From Mercenaria mercenaria (taxonomy: Eukaryota; Mollusca; Bivalvia; Venerida; Veneridae): DNA of 64,000 bases. Positions 1 through 14,070 of the stretch are shown one piece after another. Both the position numbers and the translations under genes were made by a program. Below the pieces are notes generated by a model. That model worked only from the letters and a program-made list of their open reading frames with translations. It ran no database searches and had not been told where the DNA came from. How positions within the stretch are numbered: position 1 is the stretch's first letter; each line of letters opens with the position of its first letter. The stretch spans positions 42,731,001-42,795,000 of the forward strand of contig NC_069378.1 in assembly GCF_021730395.1 (NCBI RefSeq). Reading direction: 5' to 3'.

Positions 1-604
1 ATTCTCAAAAAAAAACAATAATATCAAATGGGAATCCTTATACTATGTGTTAAATATTAAGAAGTCTTCGACCACTTTTAGCTTGGTTGTAAATATTTAG
101 ATACCTTCTGGTCAAATGCAGAAGTAACATTTAATAGATGTGGGTTTAATAAATCACTCTGGAATTTGAAATGTATGATTATTGGATAGAACTCCGTGAA
201 TATAACTATATAAATTTATTGCTAAATTGTATTTCACATTGCATATACAAAACTTATTTTATGAGCGAAAGACGAACAAAAGCTTTAAACACTTTAAATA
301 GGAATATTTATCCTTATACTTTGAAAGCTTTTTCAAAGGATATGTGATCGTGATGTTGTAACATAATATTTTAAACTGCAATGTTTAGACATTAGAAACA
401 CAAGGAAAATTGGTTACGTAAAGCGTATCTGCCTAGCTACAATATGATACCTTCCTATTGTAAGTCGACCAATAACAAGGCCCAGGAGAACCACATTCTT
501 ACATAGAATTATGCAAGCACGGATTTTGAATAAAATTAAATACATATAATTCGTTGGCTTGGCACATTCCTTTTGAGGTGTAATCTTGAACGAGAATTAA
601 TACA

Positions 605-681
605 TAATATTACTGTTCTGTTGCCAAGGTGATTTGTTACTGCTCAGTTGCAAAAGTGACTTCTAAGTTTAAATTCTGGGA
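605..681 (+). repeat. 77-bp direct duplication, left copy
   Basis: The segment from TAATATTACTGTTCTGTTGC to AAATTCTGGGA is repeated at 1041-1117, apparently without change, with unrelated flanks. Confidence 0.85.
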
Positions 682-1040
682 TAATGTATCAATGTATTAA
701 TACATTATTAGAATTAATGTATTATGATAATACTTTAAATACTTAGATTGTTACTATGTCCAAATTATTTTCAAATTGTGCCTATACATGTAAACGATTT
801 AATTGCCAAGTACAGATGGGTTTAAACAAGTTGAACAGTTCTTATAATTACATCCTTACGTAGATGTCATTTTATTTGGAATAACGCTTTGCACGTCTCT
901 TATATTTCTGGTTAGAACATTGCCATTGTTATACTTTCATTCAAAGAAGGACAATAATAAAAGTATCTTTTCTCATGCATATTCTCCCATTCATCATTAT
1001 ATTCATGACAACCGAATTATACTTTGCAGAGAAACGGGGA

Positions 1041-1117
1041 TAATATTACTGTTCTGTTGCCAAGGTGATTTGTTACTGCTCAGTTGCAAAAGTGACTTCT
1101 AAGTTTAAATTCTGGGA
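1041..1117 (+). repeat. 77-bp direct duplication, right copy
   Basis: Partner of 605-681, 436 bp away. Near identity implies a recent copying event or gene conversion. Confidence 0.85.
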
Positions 1118-4087
1118 CTGTTTGTGACCGATCCTTTTTTACAGAAATAAAGTAGATTTTTGTAGAAGAAAGAATATGTTTAACATAAAACTGAGCCTTC
1201 ACATATCAAGCTGAGTTTGTGTACGCGGTCATGTCATTGGTAAGTTTGAAAATACAGCTCAAAACATCTAGTTAATTGCTGGAATTTTTAGCCTGGTCTC
1301 ATAAGTAGTTTCTAGCCTTCCAACGTGGTCATGAATTGCCAGTTTGCCTTGGAATCTTGAGAAAGGTTGCCTTTCGACTTATGACATTATACAATTGAAA
1401 AAAATCTCAGTCGTCCTGTTTCCATCAGGTGACTATGAAATGTCATTGCCACTGTGATGAGTTACAAAGCACTTTACAAAATACTGAAAGTCAGAAAAAT
1501 AGTTTTACATTTTATCCACTGAAAGAACGTTTGTAGACATTTGTTTAATCTGCAACGGTTTTTTTTCTTGCTGTCAATTACACCAATATAAACTGATGCG
1601 CAGCATGCAAACGGTCAGTTTCGCTACAAAGCATGCACTTTCTGGTTTTTTGTTGCTTCAACAATATCATATTTAATAACAAATGTAAATATGTTAACAG
1701 AATGATACATGTTTGAGTAGGAAGCTGAGACTCTCTTGCGATATATCATAATAAATGATGCATTTGTTTTATTTATTAACATGGCTTGAGGAAGGAATTA
1801 TAGTCGAATGCGAAATAAAGATAAGCTGTTAAATGAAAACAGCATTTTATATATTTTTTTGTGGATTTCTTTGTGTCTTTTTTATTTTTATAAATTTTTG
1901 TTTTGCGTTGTTCTTTGCGCTTGTTTGCTTTTCTTTTTATAATTGTGCTACTTTTAGGAAATAATAACTCTGTAGCCAGAAATGTAAAACATTTAACACA
2001 GTATTTTGTCTCAACTTAAATTTAAGTTCCAGTTAGTATTGTGTTTGACATTTTCACAATAAACAGACAGGGAAGACGACATGCTCTAACATCAAACTTT
2101 AGGGTAAAGTAACTGTATAAAGATAAGTATGATCAAGATAATTACTTTGTCCTGGGAATATATTGTCCCGGTCAATATGTTAGTCTTGTTATATCGACCT
2201 TAAATCAAGATAACTGTGTCCTGGGTATACGTATAATGTCCAGGTCAATGTGTTATCCTGGTTAACCGACCATTTATGATAAAGACAACAATGACTTGCG
2301 ATGCGCAAATTTCTTCAGTTTCTTTACATGTGCACAACAATAGATAATTAAATAAAATAGTATATTATATGTCCAAGAAAAATGTACAAATTAAATATAT
2401 CTATCACTTCCAAAACAGTGAATATTTTATAAAAAAAACAAAATAAAAGAAATGAAACGTAATGGACTGAAAATTCTGCAATAATGAAAATGACAACGCA
2501 AGGAAATGCTGTATTAGTTTTACCATTGCGTCTTTTGTAAGAATAGAATATGGGTATGTTTGTGATGGATTCAGTTCCATTACATAGTCTGAGAGATAGG
2601 GCACTTTTATTTACTTTTTTAGCCCAAGCAAACTTTTTATTTCATTTGACAGCAATAAATATGAATTTTCAGAAAATTTATTTCTTAGTTGGCAAAGCGG
2701 GTGGAATCACAAAAATTTCAAGGTGGCCGCCGATATGGACGCCATAATTTTTCAAATTTCCGTTTATTTACAAAAGCAAACCTTCCTATATTGAAATTGA
2801 CAAAGTTTATCATGAGAATGATTTTATTGTATAGAAAACAACATTTTCTAAATATCTTTGTCCTTTTAGTTCTATTTTATGTCTTTAGTGTAAAAATAAT
2901 GTCTAGAAGTGGGCAAAAATAGTGCATTTTTTACGATTTTTCACAATTACACAACCTGTCAATATTTGTCATTTCAAAAGCGTACATGGAATAATGTTGT
3001 GGTAACTTTTATATCAGCTTAGCAAACCTCTTCTCTAATATAGTTATAGTTTCTTGCCAGAGAGGTCATGCTAAGCAGAAAAATATGTTTGTTTATATAT
3101 TAGCAACAAGCCGAAAATTTGTTTTTAGTTCACGTAATGATTTTCATATTACCGTGTTGCGATAAATTCTGACCTTGTAAACCAGCAAACAGTTTTAGTC
3201 TGGTTATGGCTCACATAAATAAAAAAGAAAGTTTCAACTGGTTGTGACATAAGAAATGAAATTCGTCAGTAAATTGCGAAAATCAGGGGCAATAACTCTT
3301 CGTTAAGGAAAAGTATTGAAGAATTCCCTATATAATACTTCACTAGTGAAATTCAGATTCATGTAATATATTAATGAGACAGGAATCTGAAAAAAAAACA
3401 AGGATAAATGTCCATCAGGGAAAGCCATGTTCCAAAAACGCAGTGTCCCAAAACGTTATCCCTCCACGCGGACGCGCACCGACTTACACAGTCACACACA
3501 AAGCAAACACAACCAACACACTCTCACACAATGCAAACACACTAGGACAAAACGAACAAATGAAAGAACACAAAAAGGGGCACCGCCTTGGAACGGTCAG
3601 TAGCAAAACCACCACTGGGGAGAATCTAATTCAGTGATACCGTAATGGATGCATGGAGGAAACCAAAATGCGATAACATATTGACATGTATCTGAAATCA
3701 GTTCAATGATATCGCAGTGGATGTGTGGGAGAAAGACTATTCAGGTAACATACCTACAAGAATCTGATATGAAGTCAATGATATCGCAGTGAACTTTGGA
3801 GAAAGCCCAATTGCTTTACACCTTACTGTTTATATATATTCAACGAAGAAAAAATGTTTGAATGGGAAAACGAACAATTGATCTATGACTAATAGATAGA
3901 AATCTGACAAACACTTAAATTCATCTTATCAGTATTGACTTAGTGGAATAAAGTTTACAGACCGCAATTCTATACCTAATCTTTGATCATGTTCAAGACA
4001 TATAATTGACATTTTGATTGATCGACAAACATTTAACCTTACATCTCAGACAAATATATTCAATGTATTAATCATCATGTATATATT

Positions 4088-4170
4088 ACATGCAATTACC
4101 GTTCGGGCAATACATACATGAAATTACCGTTCGGGCAATACATACATGAAATTACCGTTCGGGCAATATC
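4088..4170 (+). repeat. Three tandem 30-bp units
   Basis: ATTACCGTTCGGGCAATA occurs three times, joined by CATACATGAA. Short array in otherwise unique sequence. Confidence 0.8.
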
Positions 4171-4526
4171 TACATATGCAAACTGGCGGTTGATTAAGTT
4201 TAGTTCAGTAAACATGATCAAGGCAATATTAAGACCGACTACATTACAGTTAACTTATTCTTTCATGACATAAGACGAGACAGATGCTGGAATCCATGAT
4301 ATAAAATTCTATATAAGGCTTTCAGCCCACTTCTTTGGGGTAATGGCCTTCATTAAATCGTAGTTCAAATAAAATTTGAAAGTATCAGTATACTTACTGT
4401 TTCAGTTGCATTAGATAACAAGGAGCATTATGATTAAGTATTTTCTATTAAATGTCCCCGGCTATTGATATTATTCCGTCGCATTAAAAAGAACTTTTTT
4501 CCATCAGAAATATTTGCAATGCCAAA

Positions 4527-5104
4527 CAAGAGTGCCAGACTGCCACAAAATACGCCCGTCTAAATATTCAGTTACGTATCATTAAGGTATTAATGTTGAT
4601 GTTGTATGCCTTTTTAACCCAAAAAAAGAGTAAAAAGGAATCAATTATTTGTGAGGTTCCATGTGGGATGAAACTGACAATCAGATCAAAAATGTTGGAA
4701 TGGACAAGGCTAATTTCGCAGATTTCGAGTAATTCAAGAGCCATAATCCAAGAGTACCTGGGGTGATTTGGATGGTTACCGAGCTTGGCCGAGATATTAT
4801 GCTCACAAACATTGTCAGCAAGTTTGGTGAAGATCGGATGAAAACTGTTCGACTCAGAGAGCGGACAAAGCTAAATCGAAGTTTTTCGAACAATTCAAGG
4901 GCATTAATCCAAGAGTTCCGGGGCGATTTGGGTGGATATCGGACTTGGCTGAGATATTATGCCCACAAACATTTTCAGCAAGTTTGATGAAGATTGGGTG
5001 AAAACTGTTCGACTTAGAGAGCGGACATGCTTTGGACGCCGACCACCCGCCCTCCACTGGTGTCTACATAGTACGCCACGCTCTTTCAGAGACGGGTGTA
5101 TAAA
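4527..5104 (-). mobile_element. Helentron-like element, family D copy 1
   Basis: Read on the minus strand it starts ATACACCCGTC with a hairpin CCCG-CTCT/AGAG-CGGG. It has two to three units of about 154 bp, an inverted arm GACGGGCGTAT, and ends CTCTTG before TTT. The frames in the units repeat the same peptide and are not genes. Confidence 0.7.
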
Positions 5105-5252
5105 AAGACAAAATTTGCCTGATGCTAAATTTCAAGCAAGCAATAAAGTACAAAGACGTATAAATCCTCTATAAAGTCTTGCATTTACAATTGAAAAAAA
5201 TGTACAACTGCATCTCCAAACAATGTCATTTTATCATTAGGATTTCCAGTCT

Positions 5253-5901
5253 CATTTTGGAACGAATTGTTTCAATGGCTAATTGAAATTGGTATAGATG
5301 GTACTCAAGATAAATTTCTATCATTTTTTCATTCAAGAAATAAAGTAATATCATTCATTCTCTTGTTTTCAAAATATTACATATATAGTTGTAAAACGAA
5401 GAAAACAACACCAAACATACTTATCTTTATACAAAAACTGAAATCGAAAAGTATAGGGCACTTCAAAGCTCTTCTCTTGATAGTTTCAACAATGACTAGA
5501 GAAATTTCATACCAGTGTTGAATATTTAATTTGTAAAAACGATGTCTACTACCAAAGCCGATACCTTTTTTTCTCTGATTAACTTCGTTTTGATAAAATT
5601 CCTTTCCCTTTCACCTTACGTGAAAGATTTCTTTACATTGTCTTTTTCCTAATCTTCTTGTTTTGTTTTGTTTTTTGGGGTTTTTTTTTCATCCTTATTT
5701 TTCATTTTAATCCTCATAAACGGTCTCTTCTTAATTGCAGTGGAAATTGTATACACTAATGAAACCTTTTCATACATACATTTATGTGATAAGCTATAAT
5801 GTATTTGAAATTATAATATTATATTAATATGTGTACATGTATATTGTATTCATGAAATAAACGGGCCTTAAACGTGGTTCAAAAAAAAAAAAAAAAAAAA
5901 A
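5253..5901 (+). mobile_element. 5'-truncated LINE copy with poly(A) and 12-bp TSD
   Basis: GATTTCCAGTCT occurs at 5241-5252 and again at 5902-5913, directly flanking the insert. The insert ends with an AATAAA-containing 3' UTR and 21 A's. Its start reads FWNELFQWLIEIGIDG, then ILLFSKYYIYSCKTKK, resembling the very C terminus of non-LTR reverse-transcriptase proteins. This is target-primed insertion with strong 5' truncation. The exact, long TSD suggests a fairly recent event. Confidence 0.8.
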
Positions 5902-7654
5902 GATTTCCAGTCTGTCTTTCTTGGACATCCCATTGCGGATATTGCAATAAATAATAATCGATGGTACCATGATCATCACACTATTCATTACCTATCTCAT
6001 GAACAAAAGTGTGTAACTGTCATTAACGACAGTTTCCATGTGTTTATTCTTCAGACATGTACCAATTCACCATCAGAGACTGTCAGATTATATATCAGAA
6101 ACATAAATAAAGATCAACCACAATTTAAATCCAAACACGAAGTAAAATTCGTGATATCCCATTTGATCATAATTGTATGGTATATGGTGATTTCTCATAC
6201 GGTACTTAAAAATGATATCATAATCATGTATTGATTCCAGACACAAGTACAGATCTCTCTATTCTAATTTGTTTTCTCCTGTGTCAGCTAATTTCAGCAA
6301 ATATGAAAATATGAGCGCCGATTCGGACAACTATTGACTTCTGTAAACACCAGTATTGATTTGATCAAGCCTAACAAGTTGTATTATATTTCCGTCTTTT
6401 CTTGCCAGAAGTCTAAAATGATTTCTATTTTTGAATGGCTGACAGTTTACTTGTTTGACAAATTAATTGACTTGGCGGTTAAATTATCTCTGAGATTCTA
6501 TCTAATTTGTTTCATGAATTTATAACACCTGGGTCAAAAACTTTTTCAGTGCTGATACATTTTGTTGTATATAGCTTCAATATAGAATATATTTTATGCA
6601 TACTGGCATAGCAATAGATGTAACACAGTATGAGAAGCACTTTTGCTTATTTTTGGAAGGGCAGTGCTCGAGATCTTAGAAGCACACCAAAACAAACTAA
6701 TATTATTGCTTTATATTAATCTTCAAGTTTCAACGCAGAGTTCATAACTTTAACGTTCGTTGTAATTATATAACTGTTTGAAATGCCATAAATGAAAGTT
6801 GTGAAAATTTCATTGTTTGAAATTTAGATATGCATGTCAATGTCGACGTTTATCTTTGAAAATGTCATGTATATTCGGCTATCAAAACATACGAAAATAT
6901 CAATTCAGTACACATACTTTAAAGCAACTTTGATGAAAGAAAGCAGCATTAAACCTATACTTGGGCCCTGTTTATTTGATAAGATCTAATGGAAATTTAA
7001 ACGTTCATTGACATCTAGCTTTAGATCTCAACCCAAATTCTGTACCTCTAATGATCAATGAATGAATACCTTATTTTCTATTACAATTTACGCTGTATGT
7101 TCTTAAGCAATTGATGGTTTACAGTGAATAACTACACTTATAGCTTAATAAACAGAGACAGAGTTGCTACATAGAGGTGGAATTTATCCAAATGACTTTA
7201 CCAAATTCACTTATAGATTAACAACACTTCTGTTAGGCCTAAAAATTGTTCGTTTCCGATATCCCGACCTACCCTAAACTTTTGGCCCGACCCAAATTTT
7301 TTATGGCCTTGGAGAATTTTTTTTTGAAAAGCAAAACTGCACTTTTTACGCTTTAAACATGGTCTTACTGATGCTCTAAAGGCATAACCCCCGTATTTGT
7401 AGTCATTTTTGACACAAAAATAGTTTTCGAAAAGTCTCACTTAATAAAAAATTAAAAAAAAAAACTTTTTCCGATTTTCCAAATTATTTTTAGCATGTTA
7501 CCGGAAAAACAAAGAATGTTTTAGGCCTTAACGCTGTGTTTGAATAATAGTATTATGTCCTAACCGAGGGACATCTATAGCCAAAGGGTTACAGTCGCTA
7601 AAATTCGAATTACTTGCCCTGTCCCCACCCCGCGCCGCCCTTTCTCTGCACTAG

Positions 7655-7830
7655 ATTTGAAACCTCGCCTTGCGTCTGAAACCTTTCATCCAGTTGGTTA
7701 ACGGAAGGTTGTTAGTTCAACTCAAGTACACGGGTACACGCCCAAGTCCAGGCGGGCACAAGGGATCCTCCTCCTCCACCATTAAAAGCTAGAATTCGCA
7801 ATAAGATTTGTTTCGACGTGACTTTAAACC
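7655..7830 (+). mobile_element. SINE 3' part, same family
   Basis: Contains AACGGAAGGTTGTTAGTTC, TCCTCCTCCACCATTAAAAG and CGACGTGACTTTAAACCCAA in the same order as the bodies of the other two copies. The tRNA-like head is missing. Confidence 0.55.
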
Positions 7831-8106
7831 CAACAGAACATACAAAGCAAATAAGCCCTTTTCACTTCCTAACTAAAAAAGCATGTATGCCTCGAAATTA
7901 AGCATGAATAAGAGACGTACAGAAGAATATAAAGCAAATTTGTAGTAAAAGTAATTAAACAGGGGAGGAATTGGGATGCATGTAATAGCCATAGTTATAG
8001 TCATTACGGTAATCAAAGATTATTTAGGAAAAATAATTAAAGATAGATCTATAATATGCCCAAAATTATCATTAAATATCTAAAATGAGTAACATTTTTA
8101 TTGTTG

Positions 8107-8110
<4 letters not shown>

Positions 8111-8157
<47 letters not shown>
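8111..8157. repeat. (GT)n microsatellite
   Basis: About 23 GT units without interruption. Confidence 0.95.
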
Positions 8158-8160
<3 letters not shown>

Positions 8161-9108
8161 AAGTCTTACAAAATGAATACAAACTTCTTTTTAATTTTTC
8201 ATTACCTTTCATTAACTGACTTTGTCAAGCTTTATTTTATGCTTTCAAAGGATATGTTTACGGACACCATAACGACTTACTGAACAAAATGAAATTATTG
8301 AGAAACACAAGTGCTTTCGTGATTTTATGAATAAAGTTAAAAGCTGTATAGCCTCTACTCCTGCATAGAATCTTCAAGTATAGGATAAAATCACTTTGTG
8401 CAGCCATCTCAAGTAAAACGAAAAGTAAAATGATTCCGTGTGCTACAACGATTTTATATGGCCAGCGTCATGATGCTAATTGCGTCATAGAGAATGGCAC
8501 TACCCATAAACGGACGAGAGGATTTTTTTTTCAAACTTCAATGCTACGAAAATTATGTTGATATACAAGATAATATAGATATCTTCCTACTTACACCGCT
8601 GCCATATATCCACTTAATCTATCTAACTCCTGAGAAGTTATCCAATAATATTTCAAACGCAGCTTAGGACAGTAAGAGACACTCAACAAGTACCATGATG
8701 TGTGTCTGAAAAGACACGGTCTGCAACAGGGAAAGCTAACAATGATAAAATATGATATCCAATAATAATTTGTATGCTCAGCCATAACGTCTATGCTGCC
8801 ATTTTGTTCTGTTATACCGCTAGCTCCAGTCATAAAGTGGCACGTTTTCCGAATATTGCCTTGTTTCTTACATAATGATGCTCAGTTGCTAGATATAAAA
8901 TAAGAATGCATCTGGCAATATGGTAAATATTTTCAATATACCGTTTTAGTGCAGAAAGTATTTATGATGAAATTTATAAGATCCTTTCTAAGCATAAACC
9001 GCAGCTGAAGTAAAACTGAAGTAGACTCGGTTGGATCGAGTCTGTTCGAGATCTGTAATGAAATGTTAAATATCTCTCACACTGTCTAGTACCGCCTGCT
9101 ATAAAACT

Positions 9109-9280
9109 ACAGTTTAAACTCTATATCTCGAACTCTCTTATCTCGAAATTCCGGCTATCTCGAAGACATTTTCAAGTCCCGTACACAATATTATCATTTT
9201 AAGTCGAATATCGGTTATCTTTAAATAAAACTTTCAATCCATTGGAATTCGAGATACCGAATTTCAATTTTATACAAGAA
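9109..9280. mobile_element. TATCTCGAA-type MITE, copy 1
   Basis: Starts CAGTTTAAACTCTATATCTCG and contains repeated ATCTCGAA, like the ends of pogo/Tigger-type non-autonomous elements known in many invertebrates. The right part holds inverted GAATTCGAGATA. Confidence 0.55.
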
Positions 9281-10436
9281 CAGGGAGTATCTTAATGATC
9301 ATAAAGGGTCAAGCAATATTACAACATTTGTTACAGAATACAAAACACATATAAGCTCTGAAACAATTTACGCAGGTATCTGCTTTCTGCCAAATCACCT
9401 GATTTTCTGTACAACAGTTGTAGAAACAAATGCCTACCTCTCTTCTTTCATGTTTCCGCTCAATTAACTCTAAGCTCTGGCGTAAAAGTTTTGTTCCTGG
9501 TGTTGGAGTCTTTTATAGCTAATTTCTTTCAATTTCAGTAAAGAATAAATATTTAAGAACATACTAGAAGCTTAATATCAAACAGCAGAACTGATCATTT
9601 TTCCGCTTATTTACCTCATGAAATATCAATGTTTTCAGCTATGAATTAACAATTTTATTTTTCATCAAGCTTAGATAAACCTCTTTTGACCTTGACCCAT
9701 TGACTATACATGATATTTAGACCTCTAAAACGTGTCAAAGACCAGGAAGGAGGCCAGTTTTGACGTCATAACGGTAGAGCATTCCTGTGGATATTTGATT
9801 TCTTAAGAAGAGCGGGTGTGTTTTGGGAGAACTGTGCAAAGGACTTCGGACACTATCATATGCTTCTAGCCTACGTTTTGAATGCAAAATTCTCATTAAG
9901 TATTTAAACAGTACCCAAATCGTTTCGAATCACATATAAACCAATGTGTTAGTTAACATATTACAGCAGAAACTGGTTTGTATCCGTTCTTATCAAGATG
10001 TTTTTATTTAATCTAGGTCAGGGTATATTTTTTTGGAATGTTTAATTTCCGTAAAAATATGATGTCATCACTTTACGGAAGTTTCAAATATATGAATTCC
10101 AATTGAAAAAAGTGGCAAAATCTGTTTATTTAAGGAAAAAAAATAACATTTTAGGATTGAAATCCTATAAATAAATAAAAAAGAGAACGATATTTTTGCA
10201 AACAACCTGTACTTGATTTAAACTTACTTTACTTTCTTATATATATATACACTGTTCATAATGTAAAGTTGTTGATGCATTACATGTGTGAATAGGAATG
10301 CTACATACATGTATAAGTGACCTGTCAGTTTTATTACAGTGGGCACTTGGTAATTCAAGTACATGTACATGTCTGTATACTTGTGTGTAACACTAAGAAA
10401 AGGTAGTCACCTTATCAAGGTCGTAGGGTTCTCGCT

Positions 10437-10727
10437 GTGGAGAAGTACAAGTGGTACAGACAATATTTGGCTAAAACATGTAATAAAAATGTATCCAAAA
10501 TGACATTTCTTTGTGGGGCTTGCATAAGGAAGCTGTATCGGAAAATGTTAACTCAGGATGAGTCTGACTGCAACCCCGCTAAAGATAATGTTGTACAAAT
10601 CAGGGTTGAAGTTCTGGGCAAAACCCATTCGAAATGTGTCATTTGTAGGGCTAAAGTAGAAGCAGGCCACTGCATAAAAATTCCACCTGAAGCTCGGCTG
10701 GACCTTTTAGTTCGTTTTCGAGTCTAG
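10437..10727 (+). CDS. Cys-rich ORF fragment, possibly from a mobile element
   Basis: A 96-residue reading frame with paired cysteines (FLCGACIRKLY and KCVICRAKV), suggestive of a zinc-binding module. There is no splice context I trust, and no family is recognised. The next 100 bp contain further Cys/His-rich sequence (CICHLHG) in another frame, so this is probably a decayed exon or transposon-borne gene rather than a live one. Confidence 0.3.
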   Translation: MEKYKWYRQYLAKTCNKNVSKMTFLCGACIRKLYRKMLTQDESDCNPAKDNVVQIRVEVLGKTHSKCVICRAKVEAGHCIKIPPEARLDLLVRFRV

Positions 10728-11449
10728 CCGTATTTGTATATGCCATCTGCATGGAAAGCGACTTGACATTCATGGCATTACACTGAATGTGAAACGGTCA
10801 CCGATATGACCTGCCAAGAAGCTACTGTTCTTGACCTATGCATCACAGGCATATCAGTGCCAAGCGTTATTTCTGTTGGATAGACTATAGTCAGGATCAT
10901 ATTAATTGCTGTGCACATATTGCCTCTTTTTGTGGTGTTTAGGCCTAGTTCGCCACAAAGAACAATCTTCAGTTCAGTTTTCACGAAAGGAAGAACATGA
11001 AGTAATGAATGCGTGTGACATTTAGTATGTGTCTAAAAGAAATAAATATAAACGCACAGAAAAAGATGAAAAAATAAAGAAATAAAAAATATATAAAAGA
11101 TATAAAAAAAAATATAAAAAAATTAATACCAAACTGGAAAACAAATAACTTCCTCGCCACCAGTGGCGTGCGCGTCGCGAGGAGGGCATGCAGTAGATTG
11201 TCTGGTGTGTTGCTAGTATTTTACAGCACACATTTGCCAATCTACTGCAACAAACAACCAAGATAAGTCAAATTCAATGAAAATTCAACCCAACAAATGA
11301 TAATGATGTCACAGTATTTGCTTCTCTCACTACTATACATGTAACATACTTATGTGCATGCTTTGCAAACATTTCTATGTTATTTGAGTAGACAGATGTA
11401 AAAATATGTGACTACTAGTATCAGATTATTTAAAATGAATAGCAGCCCC

Positions 11450-11574
11450 GCCCCCCCCCCCCCCCCCCCCCCCCCCCATTGCATCAACATGATAGTTACA
11501 GAAAATGTATAATTAATATCTACATATGCTGGCCAAATATGGTTTTGATGCACGGTGTGGTGGGGGGGGGGGGG
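11450..11574. repeat. Facing poly-C and poly-G tracts
   Basis: About 27 C's at 11451-11477 and 13 G's at 11562-11574, then GA repeats. Reading frames across them are artefacts. Confidence 0.9.
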
Positions 11575-12477
11575 AGAGAGAGACAATGTTATATAAAGAA
11601 AAATAGCTTTTATATGTATATAACAGGGTACGTTATTCTATTTAGAGCAAAAAATCACCGTTTTAAGAAACAAATGTTGAAACTACGACTTTAAGAAATA
11701 ATCTCAAGTATGTATTTTGATGGTATTTGCAATATAAATATTTATTTCTGAGTGTTTTTTTTTCACGCTTGGAGTAGGCAAATTCATATAGAAAGTGTCC
11801 GAAGTCCTTCTGTAGGGATGATGTATATGGTTTTGCGTATTATGTAGATTTTCTTAATATAATCTTTAAGATGTGCACACATAAGATCTCATCTATAAAC
11901 TTTTCAATAGTTCAAATAAAATAACATGTTCTTTTGTGGAAAATTACATTGCATGTGGAACATATACAGTGTTCTTTGGTTGACTTGTATTTGATCTTGT
12001 ATTGAGATAGTGAGATTTTTGTTAGTTTTAAAGAAGATACAGATTTCAAGAAAGCCTGACGCAAGTGCAAACACAGGCACATCCAAACTGAATCTATTTC
12101 TACTGTACTAAATGTTACGTTTATTAACAGTGCATTATTTATTAGCTGCAAAAATAAATATCTGCTCTGCCTAGTTCTCAAGTTTTATATATCTGCCCAC
12201 TTATTTCATTTATTCATACGATAATTGTTCAAACGAAGGGTAGGCCGGTAAGAAACACCCGGAAAATTTACATGTTATATGTTTTTATAGAAACAATGTT
12301 AGAGGCTATTTATAAAAACACCCTACAAGATTATAACTTAACCTACAAGATTATAACTTATCCTACAAGTTAACAGTTTTGTTATTTATATAGAAATAGT
12401 GATAAATGTTTAAGTGTTAAAACCCTACAAGCTTACATGGTATATGTTATTTACAGAAACACCACACACGTTTGCAC

Positions 12478-12480
<3 letters not shown>

Positions 12481-12546
<66 letters not shown>
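12481..12546. repeat. (AT)n microsatellite
   Basis: 33 uninterrupted AT units. It creates an artificial Ile-Tyr frame. Confidence 0.95.
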
Positions 12547-12548
<2 letters not shown>

Positions 12549-14070
12549 TACAGGACAATTATGATATTTGTCTCAATGGATACGGTTTACAAGAGAATGA
12601 AGAATAACAGTTATAAAATGTTATATTCTATAAATAGTAAAAATTTCCAGTCGTTTATCAGTTCAGCTACATCCATATGTGTGACGAAATGGCACTGTTT
12701 GCTACAATTGCTGCACATAGTTATTCATTTATCTAAATATCCTCGACTAATACGGACTGATATGACATCGACTGATTACATTTTCTACACAGAAACTTGC
12801 ATCCATTACGTAATGCACGCTATAAATTTGCTTCATGTATTTTATACTATTTTGACTGTTATACATAGCAGTAGTACATGTCACATATTTAATGACTTCG
12901 TTTAAATCTTGCGGATACATCATCATAATATTCTGTCATATAAAAATAATTTTCACATTGATTTATGTACCTAAGCTTGACATTCATTTTCGTCCTCTTG
13001 AGTACCCTAATGAAATATATCTTCCTTATGGCGTACCCATTGAAAATGAAGATTCAAGTGTGAAACAAGAACAATTTTCTCTGATCTTATCTCGAAGAAT
13101 TATATTTCATGTACATGCATCTAGTGTAATTCATTTAAAAATCTTCACTAAATTGACATTAACTGAAACTGTAAGGAATAACGTTGCATTCAGTTTAAAC
13201 AAGTTAGATTATCATGAGCAATACATAAATAAATGATATGAGTAATTATATTGGTCCGTGAGTTCTACGCACAGAATAAGCACCATATGATAATAATCAA
13301 CTACTGCCCATTCATCAAATTTTGGAGAAATTGTTTTTGGTATCGGTACCAGGCTAAGAAAGAGTATCAGGCAAATATTCGCAATTACATGAAGAGGCCG
13401 TAAAATGGCCAACTTCTTCCGCATGAACTAAAGCACTTAAATATCCGTAGAATTATAAACTTGAACAAGCAACTTTCAAACGCAATCCAATATGGACGGT
13501 TTGAAAAAACATAAAGGCACTATCAGACCTAGTCATTGTTTGCAATACACCAAAGAAGGAGATTGGGGCTGTATCTGCGAAATACTAAATGATAAATGGT
13601 GATTTGAATTACAATACCTAAAATTGATATCATAATCATTCATTGATTTCCGTCATAAGCACAGCTTTCTATTCTAATTTGTTTTCTCCTGTGTCAGCTA
13701 ATTTCAGCAAATATGAAAATATGATAGCTTGTTCCTACAACTTTTGACTTCAGTAAACAACAGTATTGATTTGATCAAGCCTAACAAATGTTCTTATATT
13801 TCCGACAAATCTAATTTCGTGAATACAACTCATATATTTAAATATCTAACACTTTCCTTGCAATATAAGTATCGTCTACGAGGATGCAACTTTTAAAGTC
13901 TCATTTATCTTTAAGATTTTATTTAATTTTTCACTTGTATCAATAATAATTGGATTCAAAACCACAATTGAAGTGCTGCTGCACAATGCATTTCTTCGGT
14001 GCATGTAGCTTCCGCAGTTGATACACTACAAGCATATTTCAATAGATATAAACATCATAAGAATCACTTC

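Larger units (their letters stand above)
1..4526. other. Non-coding AT-rich stretch
   Basis: Apart from the 77-bp duplication and the 30-bp triplet, I see no gene. Short frames lack splice context. A GC-richer patch at 3440-3640 (GGCACCGCCTTGGAACGGTC) looks like part of a dispersed repeat that I cannot name. Confidence 0.6.

Noticed and set aside
8591-8833. A real 80-residue membrane protein
   Set aside because: The sister copies at 15.3 and 20.1 kb are not open in the same frame, so coding is doubtful; kept only as part of the repeat array.
10437-10727. Named transposase or zinc-finger family for the Cys-rich ORF
   Set aside because: Cysteine pairs alone do not identify a family; left as an unassigned fragment.
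12414-12905. 163-residue reading frame
   Set aside because: It runs through the (AT)n tract (Ile-Tyr repeats) and has no splice or domain support.
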